NCBI GenBank assembly: GCA_963720645.1
Contig: CAVRFX010000013.1
Location: 186,001-250,000, forward strand
Direction: 5' to 3'
Source of the DNA: RYN-230 sp963720645
GTDB taxonomy: Bacteria; Actinomycetota; Actinomycetes; Streptosporangiales; Streptosporangiaceae
DNA length: 64,000 bases
This document shows, in pieces, positions 23,492-32,314 of this stretch; the stretch's first letter is position 1; the number at the start of each line of letters is the position of its first letter. The notes beneath the pieces were generated by a model, which was not told where the DNA came from, did no database searches, and saw only the letters and a program-made list of their open reading frames with translations. The position numbers and the translations under genes were made by a program.

Positions 23492-26275
23492 ATGACCGAT
23501 TTCGACGCATGGGCACGGCTGCTGGCCCAGGGCGACCCGGCCCTGGCCGCGGGGCTGCTGAGCCTCCAGGGTCGCCAGGCGTTTAGCGAGTACCGGCGCA
23601 CGCGGCAGCCACAATGGCTGGACCAGGCCATAGCCGCGTTCCGGGCGGCCATTGACGCCAGCCCGGCCGGCACCCCCGAGCGCACGGCCCGCCTCGCCAA
23701 CTACGCCGCCTTCCTGGAGACCAGGTACAGCGACGGCGGCGGGCCACCGGAGGATCTCGACGCCGCGATCAGCAGCTTCGAGGAAGCCCTGGACACGGCC
23801 GGTCCGGACAACCCCAACCGGGCCGGCATACTGTCCAACCTGGGAACGGCGTTGCTCAAACGTTTCGAGCGGGACGGGGAACCAGGGGACCTGGACGAAG
23901 CGATCACCAAGCAGCGGGAGGCCCTGGGCTCCACCCCGCCGTGGCACCCCAAGCGGGTCACCCGCCAGTCCAATCTCTGCGCGTCCCTGCGTACCCGCTT
24001 CGACCAGGTCGGGGACGACCCGGGTGACCTGGACGCCGCGATCGAGGCTGGCCAGGGCGCGGCGGACCTGGCCGATGATGATCACCCCGATCGCGCCAGC
24101 GCCCAGTCGAATCTCGGCAACTGCCTGCTCATGCGCTACGGGCAGACCCATGACCCGGCGATCCTGGAGCGCGCGGTCGCGGCGCAGCAAGCGGCCGTGA
24201 ACGCGACCGGGCGCAGCGAACCGGGCTGGGCGCTGCGCCAGTCGAACCTGGGGGCCTGCCTGGAGACCTGGTACCGGGTCCGCGGGGACCCGGCGGCCCT
24301 GGACGCCGCGATCGAGGCCGGGAAGCTGGCGGTGGACGCGACCCTGGACAGCGACCCCGACCGGCCCGGGTACCTGGCGAACCTGAGCGGCTCCCGGTAC
24401 ACCCGCTTCGGCCGCGACGCGGACATGGCGGATCTGGACGCCGCGATCGCATACGGGCAGGAAGCGGCCGGCCTGACCCCGCCCGGGCACCCGGACCGGG
24501 CGCTCTACCTCGGGAATCTGGGCAGCTTCCGGCACACCCGGTTCGAGAAGACGGATGATCCGGCCGACCTGGACGCCGCGATCGGGCACTGGCGTGAAGC
24601 CAGCCAGGAACCGGCCTGCCAGGCACGCGGCTGGGCGCGGCGCAGCAGTGGGGCCAGGCCGCAGCAGGCGCAGGCCGGTGGGCGGACGCCGTGGCCGGTT
24701 ATGTGGCCGCGGTCAGGCTGCTGCCCACGGTGGCCTGGGACGGCGTGGAACCGCCAGCGCCGGGCCGCGCAGCTCGCCCAGTGGACGGGCCTGGCCGCCG
24801 ACGCCGCGGCGTGCGCCATCCACGAGGACCAGCCTGAGCTGGCGGTGGAACTGCTGGAGCAGGGCAGGTCGGTGCTGTGGAGCCAGGCCCTGAACCTGCG
24901 TACCGACCTGACCCAGCTGGCCCAGGCGTCCCCGGTACTGGCCTTGCGCCTCGATGACATCCGGGCCGGCCTCGACCGGCCGCTGCCGGCCACGGGGGTG
25001 CTGCCCGGGCCGAGCCAGGCTGGCCCGCCCGGCGCCGAGTCGAGCCGCCGGTCCCGGGACCTGCAGGCCGCGATCGACCGGCGCCGGGCCCTGGCCCGCG
25101 AGTGGACCGAGGCCCTGGCGGAGGTACGGGCCCTGGACGGGTTCGAGCACTTCCTCATGGCCACCCCCTACCCGGAGCTTGCCACCGCGGCGGCCTCGGG
25201 CCCGGTCGTCGTGCTCAACGCCAGCCAGTTCGGCTGCCACGCGCTGATCATCAGTGACAGCCAGGAGCGACCGCGGGTCGTGGAGCTCACCGGCCTGAAC
25301 CTGGGCACGATCGTGGAGCGGGGCAACACCATGCTCGACGCCGCGCGGAGGGCCGGCTCCCCCGGGCGGCCGTTCCCCAGCCGGGAGAAGGACCGGCACG
25401 CGGTGCTGGACGTGCTGGACTGGCTGTGGGACGCCATCGCCGGGCCGGTGCTCACCCGCCTGCCCGGCGCACCAGCCCCGCCGGGCCAGCCCGGCCGCGC
25501 TGCGCACCGGCGGGTGTGGTGGTGCCCGACCGGGCCGCTGACCGTGCTGCCCATCCACGCCGCGGGCCACCATCCGCGGCTGACCACCTCGCCACCGGGC
25601 CGTGATTGCGTGCCGGACCGGGTCGTGTCCTCCTACACCCCGACGCTGGCCGCGCTGCTGCGCGCCCGCGGACAGCGGGCGCCGCAGCCGGCCGGGCTGC
25701 TGGCCGTAGGCCTGCCAGACACCCCTGGCCAGCCCCCGCTGCCCGCGGTCAGCGAGGAGCTCCAGGTCCTGGGCCGCTATTTCCCGGCCGGTGAGCTCAA
25801 CCGGCAGCTGATCGGGCCCGCGGCCACCGGGCCTGACGTCCTGGCGGCCATCGGAGCGCACACCTGGGTCCACCTGGCCTGCCACGCCAGCCAGCGTCCC
25901 GGCGACCCTGACCGCAGCGGCTTCGCCTTGTGGGACGGGCCGCTGACCCTCGGCGCCCTGGCCGCGCAGCCCACCCGGGGCCGGGACCTGGCTTTCCTGT
26001 CCGCCTGCCAGACCGCCACCGGCAGCGTGCGGCACCTGGACGAGGCGATCCACCTGGCCGCGGCCATGCAGTTCCTCGGCTACCGGGGCGTCGTCGCGAC
26101 GATGTGGACGATCGCCGATTCCCCCGCCCCGGCCGTTGCCGATGTCTTCTACGGCGCCGTGGCGGGCCAGCCGGACGCGGCCGCCGAGGCGCTGCACCGC
26201 GCCGCCGGTGCGCTGCGCCGCGAGGATCCGACCAACCCGCTGCGCTGGGCGCCGTACCTGCACATCGGCATCTGA
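23492..26275 (+). CDS. TPR-like repeat CHAT-domain cysteine protease
   Basis: A 927-residue protein. Residues about 35-375 hold seven repeats of 45-50 residues with the core DLDAAIxxxxxA and HPDRAxxLSNLG, forming a helical solenoid. From about residue 560 comes a CHAT caspase-like domain with catalytic His798 (HLACHAS) and Cys839 (FLSACQTATG). Such proteins are cytoplasmic proteases usually activated by binding a partner on the TPR scoop. Residues about 378-422 do not look native: the alternative frame gives RLGAAQQWGQAAAGAGRWAD and AGYVAAVRLLPTVAWDGVEP, implying a -1 indel near 24624 and a +1 near 24760 that cancel out. Divergent from the zinc-ribbon and membrane genes. Confidence 0.88.
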   Translation: MTDFDAWARLLAQGDPALAAGLLSLQGRQAFSEYRRTRQPQWLDQAIAAFRAAIDASPAGTPERTARLANYAAFLETRYSDGGGPPEDLDAAISSFEEALDTAGPDNPNRAGILSNLGTALLKRFERDGEPGDLDEAITKQREALGSTPPWHPKRVTRQSNLCASLRTRFDQVGDDPGDLDAAIEAGQGAADLADDDHPDRASAQSNLGNCLLMRYGQTHDPAILERAVAAQQAAVNATGRSEPGWALRQSNLGACLETWYRVRGDPAALDAAIEAGKLAVDATLDSDPDRPGYLANLSGSRYTRFGRDADMADLDAAIAYGQEAAGLTPPGHPDRALYLGNLGSFRHTRFEKTDDPADLDAAIGHWREASQEPACQARGWARRSSGARPQQAQAGGRTPWPVMWPRSGCCPRWPGTAWNRQRRAAQLAQWTGLAADAAACAIHEDQPELAVELLEQGRSVLWSQALNLRTDLTQLAQASPVLALRLDDIRAGLDRPLPATGVLPGPSQAGPPGAESSRRSRDLQAAIDRRRALAREWTEALAEVRALDGFEHFLMATPYPELATAAASGPVVVLNASQFGCHALIISDSQERPRVVELTGLNLGTIVERGNTMLDAARRAGSPGRPFPSREKDRHAVLDVLDWLWDAIAGPVLTRLPGAPAPPGQPGRAAHRRVWWCPTGPLTVLPIHAAGHHPRLTTSPPGRDCVPDRVVSSYTPTLAALLRARGQRAPQPAGLLAVGLPDTPGQPPLPAVSEELQVLGRYFPAGELNRQLIGPAATGPDVLAAIGAHTWVHLACHASQRPGDPDRSGFALWDGPLTLGALAAQPTRGRDLAFLSACQTATGSVRHLDEAIHLAAAMQFLGYRGVVATMWTIADSPAPAVADVFYGAVAGQPDAAAEALHRAAGALRREDPTNPLRWAPYLHIGI

Positions 26276-26305
26276 AATCCCCCGGCGAAGCAAGGCCCAG
26301 GCCCG

Positions 26306-26644
26306 CTAGCCGCTGGTGTCCTCGCCCGTCCCGAGGTAGCCGCGGTAGTACTGGCGGAGGGCGTCTTCCTCGCTTTCGCTGATGTGCGCGTCCCGGTCGA
26401 TGTTCGGGGCGTCTTTGACCTGGTCCTTGGACACGGCCAGCACGACCACTTCCCCATCGACCCGGGCCCCGTGGATCGGCGCGAAACTCTGCCTGGTGCC
26501 GAACAGGCCGGTCTCCACGAGGACCCACTCCGGCTGCCCGGAGTCGTCGTCGAGGTACACCTGGCTGACCTTGCCGATCCTGTTGCCGTCGGCGTCGGCC
26601 GCGGCGCGGTGGATGTATTCCTGAGGGTCCTGCGGGGTGGTCAT
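26306..26644 (-). CDS. PRC-barrel domain protein
   Basis: A 112-residue protein from ATG 26644 behind GGGAGG. It contains a PRC-barrel: DADGNRIGKVSQVYLDDDSG, then PEWVLVETGLFGTRQSFAP and VLAVSKDQVKDAPNID, and ends in an acidic tail. PRC-barrel proteins in actinobacteria are small cytoplasmic or envelope-associated proteins, often stress-linked, whose role is not established. It converges on the CHAT gene with a 30-bp gap. Nothing in the context gives a function. Confidence 0.85.
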   Translation of the reverse strand: MTTPQDPQEYIHRAAADADGNRIGKVSQVYLDDDSGQPEWVLVETGLFGTRQSFAPIHGARVDGEVVVLAVSKDQVKDAPNIDRDAHISESEEDALRQYYRGYLGTGEDTSG

Positions 26645-26783
26645 AGCTGCCTCCCTGGGGCCCGGCGGTTCGCGCGGGCGCACGCCCGGGCCATGCGACG
26701 AGGTACACACCTGGTACAAGGCAGGCTGAGCTACCCGGGCAGGGCCGCCGCAAACGATATTCGCTGGCCGGCGGAGGACACCG

Positions 26784-27563
26784 GTGCGTAAGGTCGGCGG
26801 GATGACGCTCGCTCATGACGTGGCCGGCGAAGGTCCGGCGCTGGTCCTTCTGCATTCCGGGGTGTGCGACCGGCGGATGTGGGATGCGCAGTGGCCAGCC
26901 CTGATCAAGGCCGGCTACCGGCTGATCCGCTGTGACTTCCGGGGCTTCGGTGACACGCCCGCCGCGGTGGGGCCCGCCAGCGATGCCGAGGATGTGCTGG
27001 AACTCCTGGACACGCTCGGCGTCAGGCGGGCGGCGCTGATCGCATCGTCCTACGGCGGGCGGGTGGCCCTGGAGATCGCCGCCCGCTGGCCGGACCGGGT
27101 GAGTGCCCTGGCCCTGCTGTGCACCGCGCTTCCCGGGCATGAACCGACCGCGGAAAGGCACTCCTTCAACGAACGGGAAGAGGCGCTGATCGAGGCGGGT
27201 GACATCGACGGGGCGGTGGAACTGATCGTCGGTACCTGGCTGGGCCCGGACGCCGACGACGCGGCCCGGGAGGCGGTGCGCCAGATGCAGCGGCATGCCT
27301 TCGAGGTGCAGCTAGCCGCCGGGGAGTTCGAGCCGGTCACGGCCGAATTCGACCTGTCGGCCATCCAGGCTCCCTGCCTGGTCGTGTCGGGCGGGCATGA
27401 CATGGCGGACTTCCGGCAGATCGCGGACCGGCTGGCCGGCCTGCTCACCGACGCGCAGCAGGTCGAGCTTCCCTGGGCCGGTCATCTGCCCAGCATGGAG
27501 CGGCCGTCCGCGGTGACCGGCCTGCTGGCCGGTTTCCTCCGCGAGAAAGTCCCGGCTGGCTGA
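26784..27563 (+). CDS. Alpha/beta hydrolase
   Basis: A 259-residue alpha/beta-hydrolase. The oxyanion-hole region is LVLLHSGVCDRRMWD (20-34). The nucleophile elbow is A-S-S89-Y-G-G, and the catalytic His is in WAGHLPSMERP near the C-terminus. The acid is probably Asp in VVSGGHDMADF. There is a short helical cap after strand 6. The start is taken at GTG 26784; ATG 26802 is an alternative. It ends 8 bp before the stop of the convergent transketolase. Small-ester or lactone hydrolysis is likely; the substrate is unknown. Confidence 0.82.
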   Translation: MRKVGGMTLAHDVAGEGPALVLLHSGVCDRRMWDAQWPALIKAGYRLIRCDFRGFGDTPAAVGPASDAEDVLELLDTLGVRRAALIASSYGGRVALEIAARWPDRVSALALLCTALPGHEPTAERHSFNEREEALIEAGDIDGAVELIVGTWLGPDADDAAREAVRQMQRHAFEVQLAAGEFEPVTAEFDLSAIQAPCLVVSGGHDMADFRQIADRLAGLLTDAQQVELPWAGHLPSMERPSAVTGLLAGFLREKVPAG

Positions 27564-27571
27564 GCCGGTTC

Positions 27572-29491
27572 TCAGGCTCGTTTCAGCAGCTCGCGGGCGG
27601 CGGCCGCGATGTGCTCCGCATCGATGCCCGCCGCGGCCAGCAGTTCGGTGCTGCTGCCCGACCCGGGCAGGTCCCGGACACACAGGTGAGCCAGGTACAG
27701 CGGCCCGGGCCCGGCCTCCAGCAGCGCATCCGACACCGCGCTGCCGAGCCCGCCCGCCGCGTAGTGGTCTTCCGCCACGACCAGGCGGCCCCCCGTGGCG
27801 CGCCACGGCCGCCGAGAGCGTCTCCGTGTCGATCGGCTTGACGGAGTACAGGTCGATGACCCGGGCCGCGATACCCTCCGCGGCGAGCTGATCCGCGGCG
27901 GCCAGGCAGGCATGCAGCGTGACTCCCGCGCCGGCCAGCGTCACCGCGTCGTCCGGGCCCGACCGCAGCACCTTCGAGCCGCCCACGGGGAAGGTCTCCG
28001 TGCTGCCGTACAGCACCGGGTAGGCGCCGCGGGTGGTCCGCAGGTAGCTGACGCCCGGGCGGTCCGCCATCGCCTGGACGAGGGCGGCCGTGCTGGTCGC
28101 GTCGCTCGGGTACAGCACCGTTGACCCGTGCACCGCGCGCATCATGGCCAGGTCTTCGAGGGCCATCTGGGAGGGCCCGTCGGCGCCGATCTCCACGCCT
28201 GCGTGCGAGCCGGCCAGCCGGATGCTGGCCTGCGAGATGGCGGCCATCCGGATGAAGTCGTAGGCGCGGGTGAAGAAGGCCGCGAACGTCGACGCGAACG
28301 GGATGTAGTGCCGGGCGCTGAGCCCCACCGCGGCCGCCACCATCTGCTGCTCGGCGATGAACATCTCGAAGAACCGCCCGGGAAAGGCCCGGGCGAACTC
28401 ATTGGCGTAGGTGGAGTTGCTGACCTCGCCGTCGAGCGCCACGACCTCGGGCCGGCCGGCGCCGAGCGCGGCCAGCGCGTCACCGTACGCCTTGCGGGTG
28501 GCGACCTTGTCCCCGGGCGAGTACTCGGGCGCCGCGGCGGAGCCTGGGGCGCGCCGTGCGCCTGGTCTGCCTCGCTGGGCATGGCCGGCGCGGGGCCGGG
28601 GGTGGCGTCCGCGGGCCGGGGGCCGCGGACCAGCAGGTGGCGCTCACCGCCCAGTTCCGCGATGGCGCGGGCGGCCATGTCGGGGGGGAAGGGCTTGCCG
28701 TGCCAGTCCTCGTGGTCCTCGACCTCGGAGAACCCGCGGCCCTTGATGGTGCGGGCCAGGACCACGGTGGGCCGGTCCGAGCCGCCCTCCGCGATGAAGC
28801 GGAACGTCTGGGTGATCTCGGCGAGGTCGTGACCGTCGATGATGAGCACGTGCGCCCCGAACGCCTCGGCGCGCTGGGTGTAGGCGGCCAGGTCCCACTG
28901 GTGCTCGGTGGGGCCACGCTGGCCCAGCCGGTTCACGTCGACGATCGCGGTCAGGTTGGACAGCCGGTAGTACGCGGCCTTGTCCAGGGCCTCCCAGATG
29001 GAGCCTTCCGCCATCTCGCTGTCCCCGCACAGCACCCAGACCCGGTAGGGCAGCCGGTCGAGGTAGCGGCCCGCCAGCGCGATCCCCACCCCGTCGGGCA
29101 GGCCCTGGCCGAGCGATCCGGTGGCGACATCGACCCACGGCAGGACGGGGGTGGGGTGGCCTTCCAGGCGGGACCCGAACCGCCGGTAACCGGTCATCAG
29201 CTCGTCGTCGGACACCACTCCCACCGCCTTGTACACGGAGTACAGCAGCGGGGAGGCGTGTCCCTTGGAGAAGATCAGGTGGTCGTTGGTGTCGGCGCGC
29301 GGGTTGTCCCAGTCGTACCGCAGGTGGCGGCCGACCAGCACGGCCAGCAGGTCCGCGGCGGACATGCTGGAGGTCGGGTGGCCGGACCCGGCGCTGGTGC
29401 TGGCCCGGATCGAATCAACGCGCAGCTGGGCGGCGAGGTCAGCGGCCACGTCGAGATCGATCCCGGTCAGGGGCTGGGTTTCGCTGCTCAT
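27572..29491 (-). pseudogene. Transketolase, full length but with two homopolymer frameshifts
   Basis: Joined across two shifts this is a complete transketolase of about 639 residues. It has GSGHPTSSMSAADLL (35-49), the ThDP motif GDSEMAEGSIWEA (156-168) with NRLGQ following, SNSTYANEFARAFPGRF in the Pyr domain, AGVEIGADGPSQMALEDLA, and the C-terminal GGRLVVAEDHYAAGGLGSA. The length and motifs are those of the short, animal-like transketolase clade rather than the 700-residue E. coli type. Shift 1 is in the G run 28546-28549 (one base short); shift 2 is in the C run 27789-27794 (one base long). GGAGG precedes ATG 29491. It should serve the pentose phosphate pathway if the shifts are assembly errors. 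Confidence 0.78.
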
Positions 29492-29617
29492 GTCAGGCCC
29501 TCCTTCTGCTGGCGGCGCGGGTGGCAGCACGAAAGTAGGGAACTCGCCACGGCCAGGCTATCTAAACGATGCCGCGGCCCTGCGCCGGGCACGGCGACGG
29601 GTGATGACCACGGCCCG

Positions 29618-29654
29618 GGGCCGGTCCCGGAACGGCACGTTCCGGGACCGGCCC
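29618..29654 (-). terminator. Strong intrinsic hairpin after the DUF4331 gene
   Basis: A perfect 17-bp stem (29618-29634 with 29638-29654) closes a 3-base loop, 17 bp beyond the stop codon of the minus-strand DUF4331 gene and upstream of the transketolase start. There is no long U tract, which is common for actinobacterial terminators. Confidence 0.65.
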
Positions 29655-29670
29655 GGCCCCCGGCGGCCGG

Positions 29671-30696
29671 TCAGGCGGGCACGACGTAGGGGAAGGTGGC
29701 GGCGCGCTGGCCGCTGGCGGTGGCGGGGGTGAGCCCGGACGGGATGGCCATGCTGGTGACCAGGGACAGCATGGCCTCGGGGGCGTTGTCAGCCCTGGTG
29801 CGGCCGTTGAACCCGGCGAACCCGTAGCTCGCGGGCGTGCCGACCACATACGGCAGCACATCGGGGAACAGGCGGGCGGCCACCGCCTGGCCGTAACCCT
29901 GCGGGTCAGCGCTGGTGCCGCTGGCCGCCACCATGGCAGCGACCTGCTCACCGAGGTACTTGGCCGACGCCGCGACGTCCTCCGACGGATGGCGGGTATT
30001 GGCCGGGTTGGAAAAGTCGGTGTCGTTCGGCCAGAAGATCGGCCACATCATCGGGTGCCCGGCCCGGTTGATCTGCCGCCACCCCCCCGCGTCGGTGGCC
30101 AGCTTCGTGGCCGCCCACACCCCGATCCGCGCCCCCGGCCGCAGCAGCGGATGAGCGTGCGCCACCTCCAGCACGATCGACTCCACCGTCGTCCCAGCGA
30201 AACTGTTCTGCGCGCCCGCCGGCCGCCACCCGGACAGGTCGGGCGCGGTCCCGGCGGCGACCGCCGCGTTGACGAGGGCCAGCAGCGACAGGTCGATGTA
30301 GAACGAGTCGGCGATCCGCCCCGCCCATACCCGCACCCCGCCCCCGCTGGCCTCCTGCCCGGTCCGCCCCTCCAGCACCAGCTCCCCCGCCGCGGCATCC
30401 TCACGCGCCGCCTCGCCGGTCAGTGCCTCGAGCCGCCAGGGCTGCTCCCGCCCGCCCGGATCCGGCTCACCGAACGAGAACCGGTAGGTCAGTTCCTCGA
30501 ACTCCGCGCCACCAGCGTGGACCTTGAACTCATAGCGGGCCTCCGGATGGAACCCCGGCTCGGAATGCAGGCCGTTGACGTTGGAATTCACATCCATGAT
30601 CAGCACCGTGCTGCCGCCGGCGGCGAACACGTACAAGTCGTCGAGGAATAGCTGGCCGGTCTGGGCCGCCAGCGGCGTATCCAGATGATGAGACAT
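29671..30696 (-). CDS. DUF4331 family protein
   Basis: A 341-residue protein that starts MSHHLDTPLAAQTGQLFLDD, the SHH/D...DLYVF opening typical of DUF4331. Later motifs include YEFKVHAGGAEFEELTYRF and DSFYIDLSLLALVNAAVAAG, and the beta-rich sequence fits that family. No signal peptide is present, unlike many DUF4331 members, so it may be cytoplasmic or its leader may be missing. Family function is unknown. It lies 91 bp after the start of the chloroperoxidase-like hydrolase gene's stop region and is followed by a strong hairpin. Confidence 0.8.
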   Translation of the reverse strand: MSHHLDTPLAAQTGQLFLDDLYVFAAGGSTVLIMDVNSNVNGLHSEPGFHPEARYEFKVHAGGAEFEELTYRFSFGEPDPGGREQPWRLEALTGEAAREDAAAGELVLEGRTGQEASGGGVRVWAGRIADSFYIDLSLLALVNAAVAAGTAPDLSGWRPAGAQNSFAGTTVESIVLEVAHAHPLLRPGARIGVWAATKLATDAGGWRQINRAGHPMMWPIFWPNDTDFSNPANTRHPSEDVAASAKYLGEQVAAMVAASGTSADPQGYGQAVAARLFPDVLPYVVGTPASYGFAGFNGRTRADNAPEAMLSLVTSMAIPSGLTPATASGQRAATFPYVVPA

Positions 30697-30746
30697 GGGT
30701 CAGTCCTTTCTGTTCTGCGGGGTACCTGGACGGGGACCGCCAGCCG

Positions 30747-31580
30747 CTACGCGGCCAGGAAGTCCAGCAGTGCGGGGTTGACGATGTCGGGGTGGGTCCA
30801 GGCGACGTTGTGCGGGCCGCCCTGCACGGTGACGAAGGTGAGATCCTTGATCAGCCCGGGCAGCCGCGCCGCGGTAGCCGGGTAGGGCAGGATCCGGTCA
30901 GCGTCGCCGTGGATCAGCAGCACCGGCACGTCGATCTTGGGCAGGTCGGCGCGGGAGTCGGTCAGCCAGGTGTCCACGCAGGCGTAGGCGGCGTGCGCGG
31001 ACGCGGCGACCGCGACGTTGAAGCTGGCCTGCCAGGCCTGGTCGCTGATCCGCTCCGGGCGCAGCACGTCCACGTTGTAGAAGTGGTCCAGGAAGTCCTT
31101 GAAGTAGGCGGGCCGGTCCTTGACGACGGCCGCCTTGATCCCGTCGAACACGGACTGGTCCACGCCCTCGGGGTTATCGGCGGCCTTGAGCGGGTAGGGC
31201 GGGATGGCGCCCATCAGCACCGCCTTGCGGACCCGGCCCGAACCGTAGCTGCCCAGGTAGCGGGTCACCTCACCGGTGCCCATCGAGAACCCGCACAAGA
31301 CCACGCCGTCCAGCTCCAGGTGACCCAGCAGCGTGTTCAGGTCGGCCGCGAACGTGTCGTAGTCATAGCCGACCGTTGGCTGGCTGGACTGGCCGAACCC
31401 GCGCCGGTCATAGGTGATGACGCGGTACCCGGCCTCGAGCAGGACCCGTTCCTGCTTCTCCCACGAGTGCCCGTTCAGCGGGTAGCCGTGGATCAGCACC
31501 ACCGGCTGCCCGTGGCCGTGATCCTCGTAGTAGATCTCGATGTCGTCCGTGTTCTCCTGGCCGACGACCACTGTGGACAT
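30747..31580 (-). CDS. Alpha/beta hydrolase of the non-heme chloroperoxidase/esterase type
   Basis: A 277-residue alpha/beta-hydrolase. Its motifs are VVLIHGYPLNGHSWEKQ (27-43), nucleophile Ser99 in GFSMG, the acid in LLIHGDADRILP and the His in GGPHNVAWTHP. The GYPLNGHSW and YDRRGFGQSSQP stretches are those of bacterial cofactor-free haloperoxidases/arylesterases. AGGAGGAAAGC precedes ATG 31580; longer in-frame starts are not needed. It points away from the SRPBCC gene at 31793, and a 20-bp palindrome lies between them. DUF4331 follows 50 bp downstream in the same direction. Confidence 0.88.
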   Translation of the reverse strand: MSTVVVGQENTDDIEIYYEDHGHGQPVVLIHGYPLNGHSWEKQERVLLEAGYRVITYDRRGFGQSSQPTVGYDYDTFAADLNTLLGHLELDGVVLCGFSMGTGEVTRYLGSYGSGRVRKAVLMGAIPPYPLKAADNPEGVDQSVFDGIKAAVVKDRPAYFKDFLDHFYNVDVLRPERISDQAWQASFNVAVAASAHAAYACVDTWLTDSRADLPKIDVPVLLIHGDADRILPYPATAARLPGLIKDLTFVTVQGGPHNVAWTHPDIVNPALLDFLAA

Positions 31581-31701
31581 GCTTTCTCCTCCTGCCGTGC
31601 ACGGGACTGGGCAGCCGCCCACTGCGGCTGCGGCGCCGGGCAACGACGCTGACGCGGCTGCCGGACTGCCCACCAGCCTGCCGGGAGGAACCCGCCCGCA
31701 G

Positions 31702-31721
31702 CACCGGTCAGATGACCGGTG
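31702..31721. promoter_or_regulatory. 20-bp palindrome, candidate operator between divergent genes
   Basis: CACCGGTCA and TGACCGGTG (31702-31710 and 31713-31721) form a perfect inverted repeat around GA. It lies 122 bp upstream of the hydrolase start and 72 bp upstream of the SRPBCC start. The length and symmetry suit a dimeric regulator; the LAL regulator at 32165-34546 is the nearest encoded candidate but this is not shown. Confidence 0.45.
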
Positions 31722-31792
31722 TTGACCGCGGCCAGGTGCCGAAGACTCTGACCAGTTGCCCCGCCCCGCAGGCGCACGAGGAAGGAGCGGAC

Positions 31793-32314
31793 ATGGGCGG
31801 CCCCTTCGGCCCGGATGATGATGCGGTTCACGCGCTCCGCTGGCCCGCTGGCTTTTCCCCTGGATACTCGGACGTGTGGGCCCGCAGCGAGCTCGTCATC
31901 ATCGCCCCGCCCGATGTGGTGTTCTCACGCCTGGTCACGGCGGGCCGCTGGGAGCGGGATTTCCCGGGTCTGCGGAACGTCCGCGTCCTGACCGGGGGGC
32001 ACCAGGACCTGGCCGAGGACACCGCGTTTGAATTCGTGATGGACGGCCTCCGGCTTACGGCACAGGTCGCTGACTTCGCCGCGGGCCGCCGGCTGGCCTG
32101 GTCGGGCCAGGGAATCGATATCAGCACGTACCACGCGTGGGTGTTCTCCGGCGACGTCAGCGGGTCACGCGCCCTCGCGGGCTTCGCGGCCAGGGGTGCG
32201 GCCGCCATCGCGCTGCGGGAGACCGACCCCGGCGCCGCGCAGCGCACGCTCGACCGATGGGCCGTCGGCCTGAAAGCAGCGGCGGAGCGGGATGTCCGCG
32301 ACGGGCGCCGGTAA
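31793..32314 (+). CDS. SRPBCC family protein
   Basis: A 173-residue protein from ATG 31793 behind AGGAG (in-frame ATG/GTG further up are less supported). It has the Bet v1-like pattern WARSELVIIAPPDVVFSRLV and a central beta region (FEFVMDGLRLTAQVADFAAG), then TYHAWVFSGDVSGSRALAGF and a C-terminal helix. Ligand-binding function is inferred. After VSGSR the usual strand TxVxTEExxxG is missing, suggesting a small internal deletion. The last 150 bp are shared antisense with the C-terminus of the LAL regulator. Confidence 0.7.
   Translation: MGGPFGPDDDAVHALRWPAGFSPGYSDVWARSELVIIAPPDVVFSRLVTAGRWERDFPGLRNVRVLTGGHQDLAEDTAFEFVMDGLRLTAQVADFAAGRRLAWSGQGIDISTYHAWVFSGDVSGSRALAGFAARGAAAIALRETDPGAAQRTLDRWAVGLKAAAERDVRDGRR

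Noticed and set aside
23560..24600. Regular DNA repeat in the CHAT gene (GACCTGGACGCCGCGATC recurring)
   Set aside because: This reflects the DLDAAI protein repeat of the helical solenoid, not a separate DNA element.
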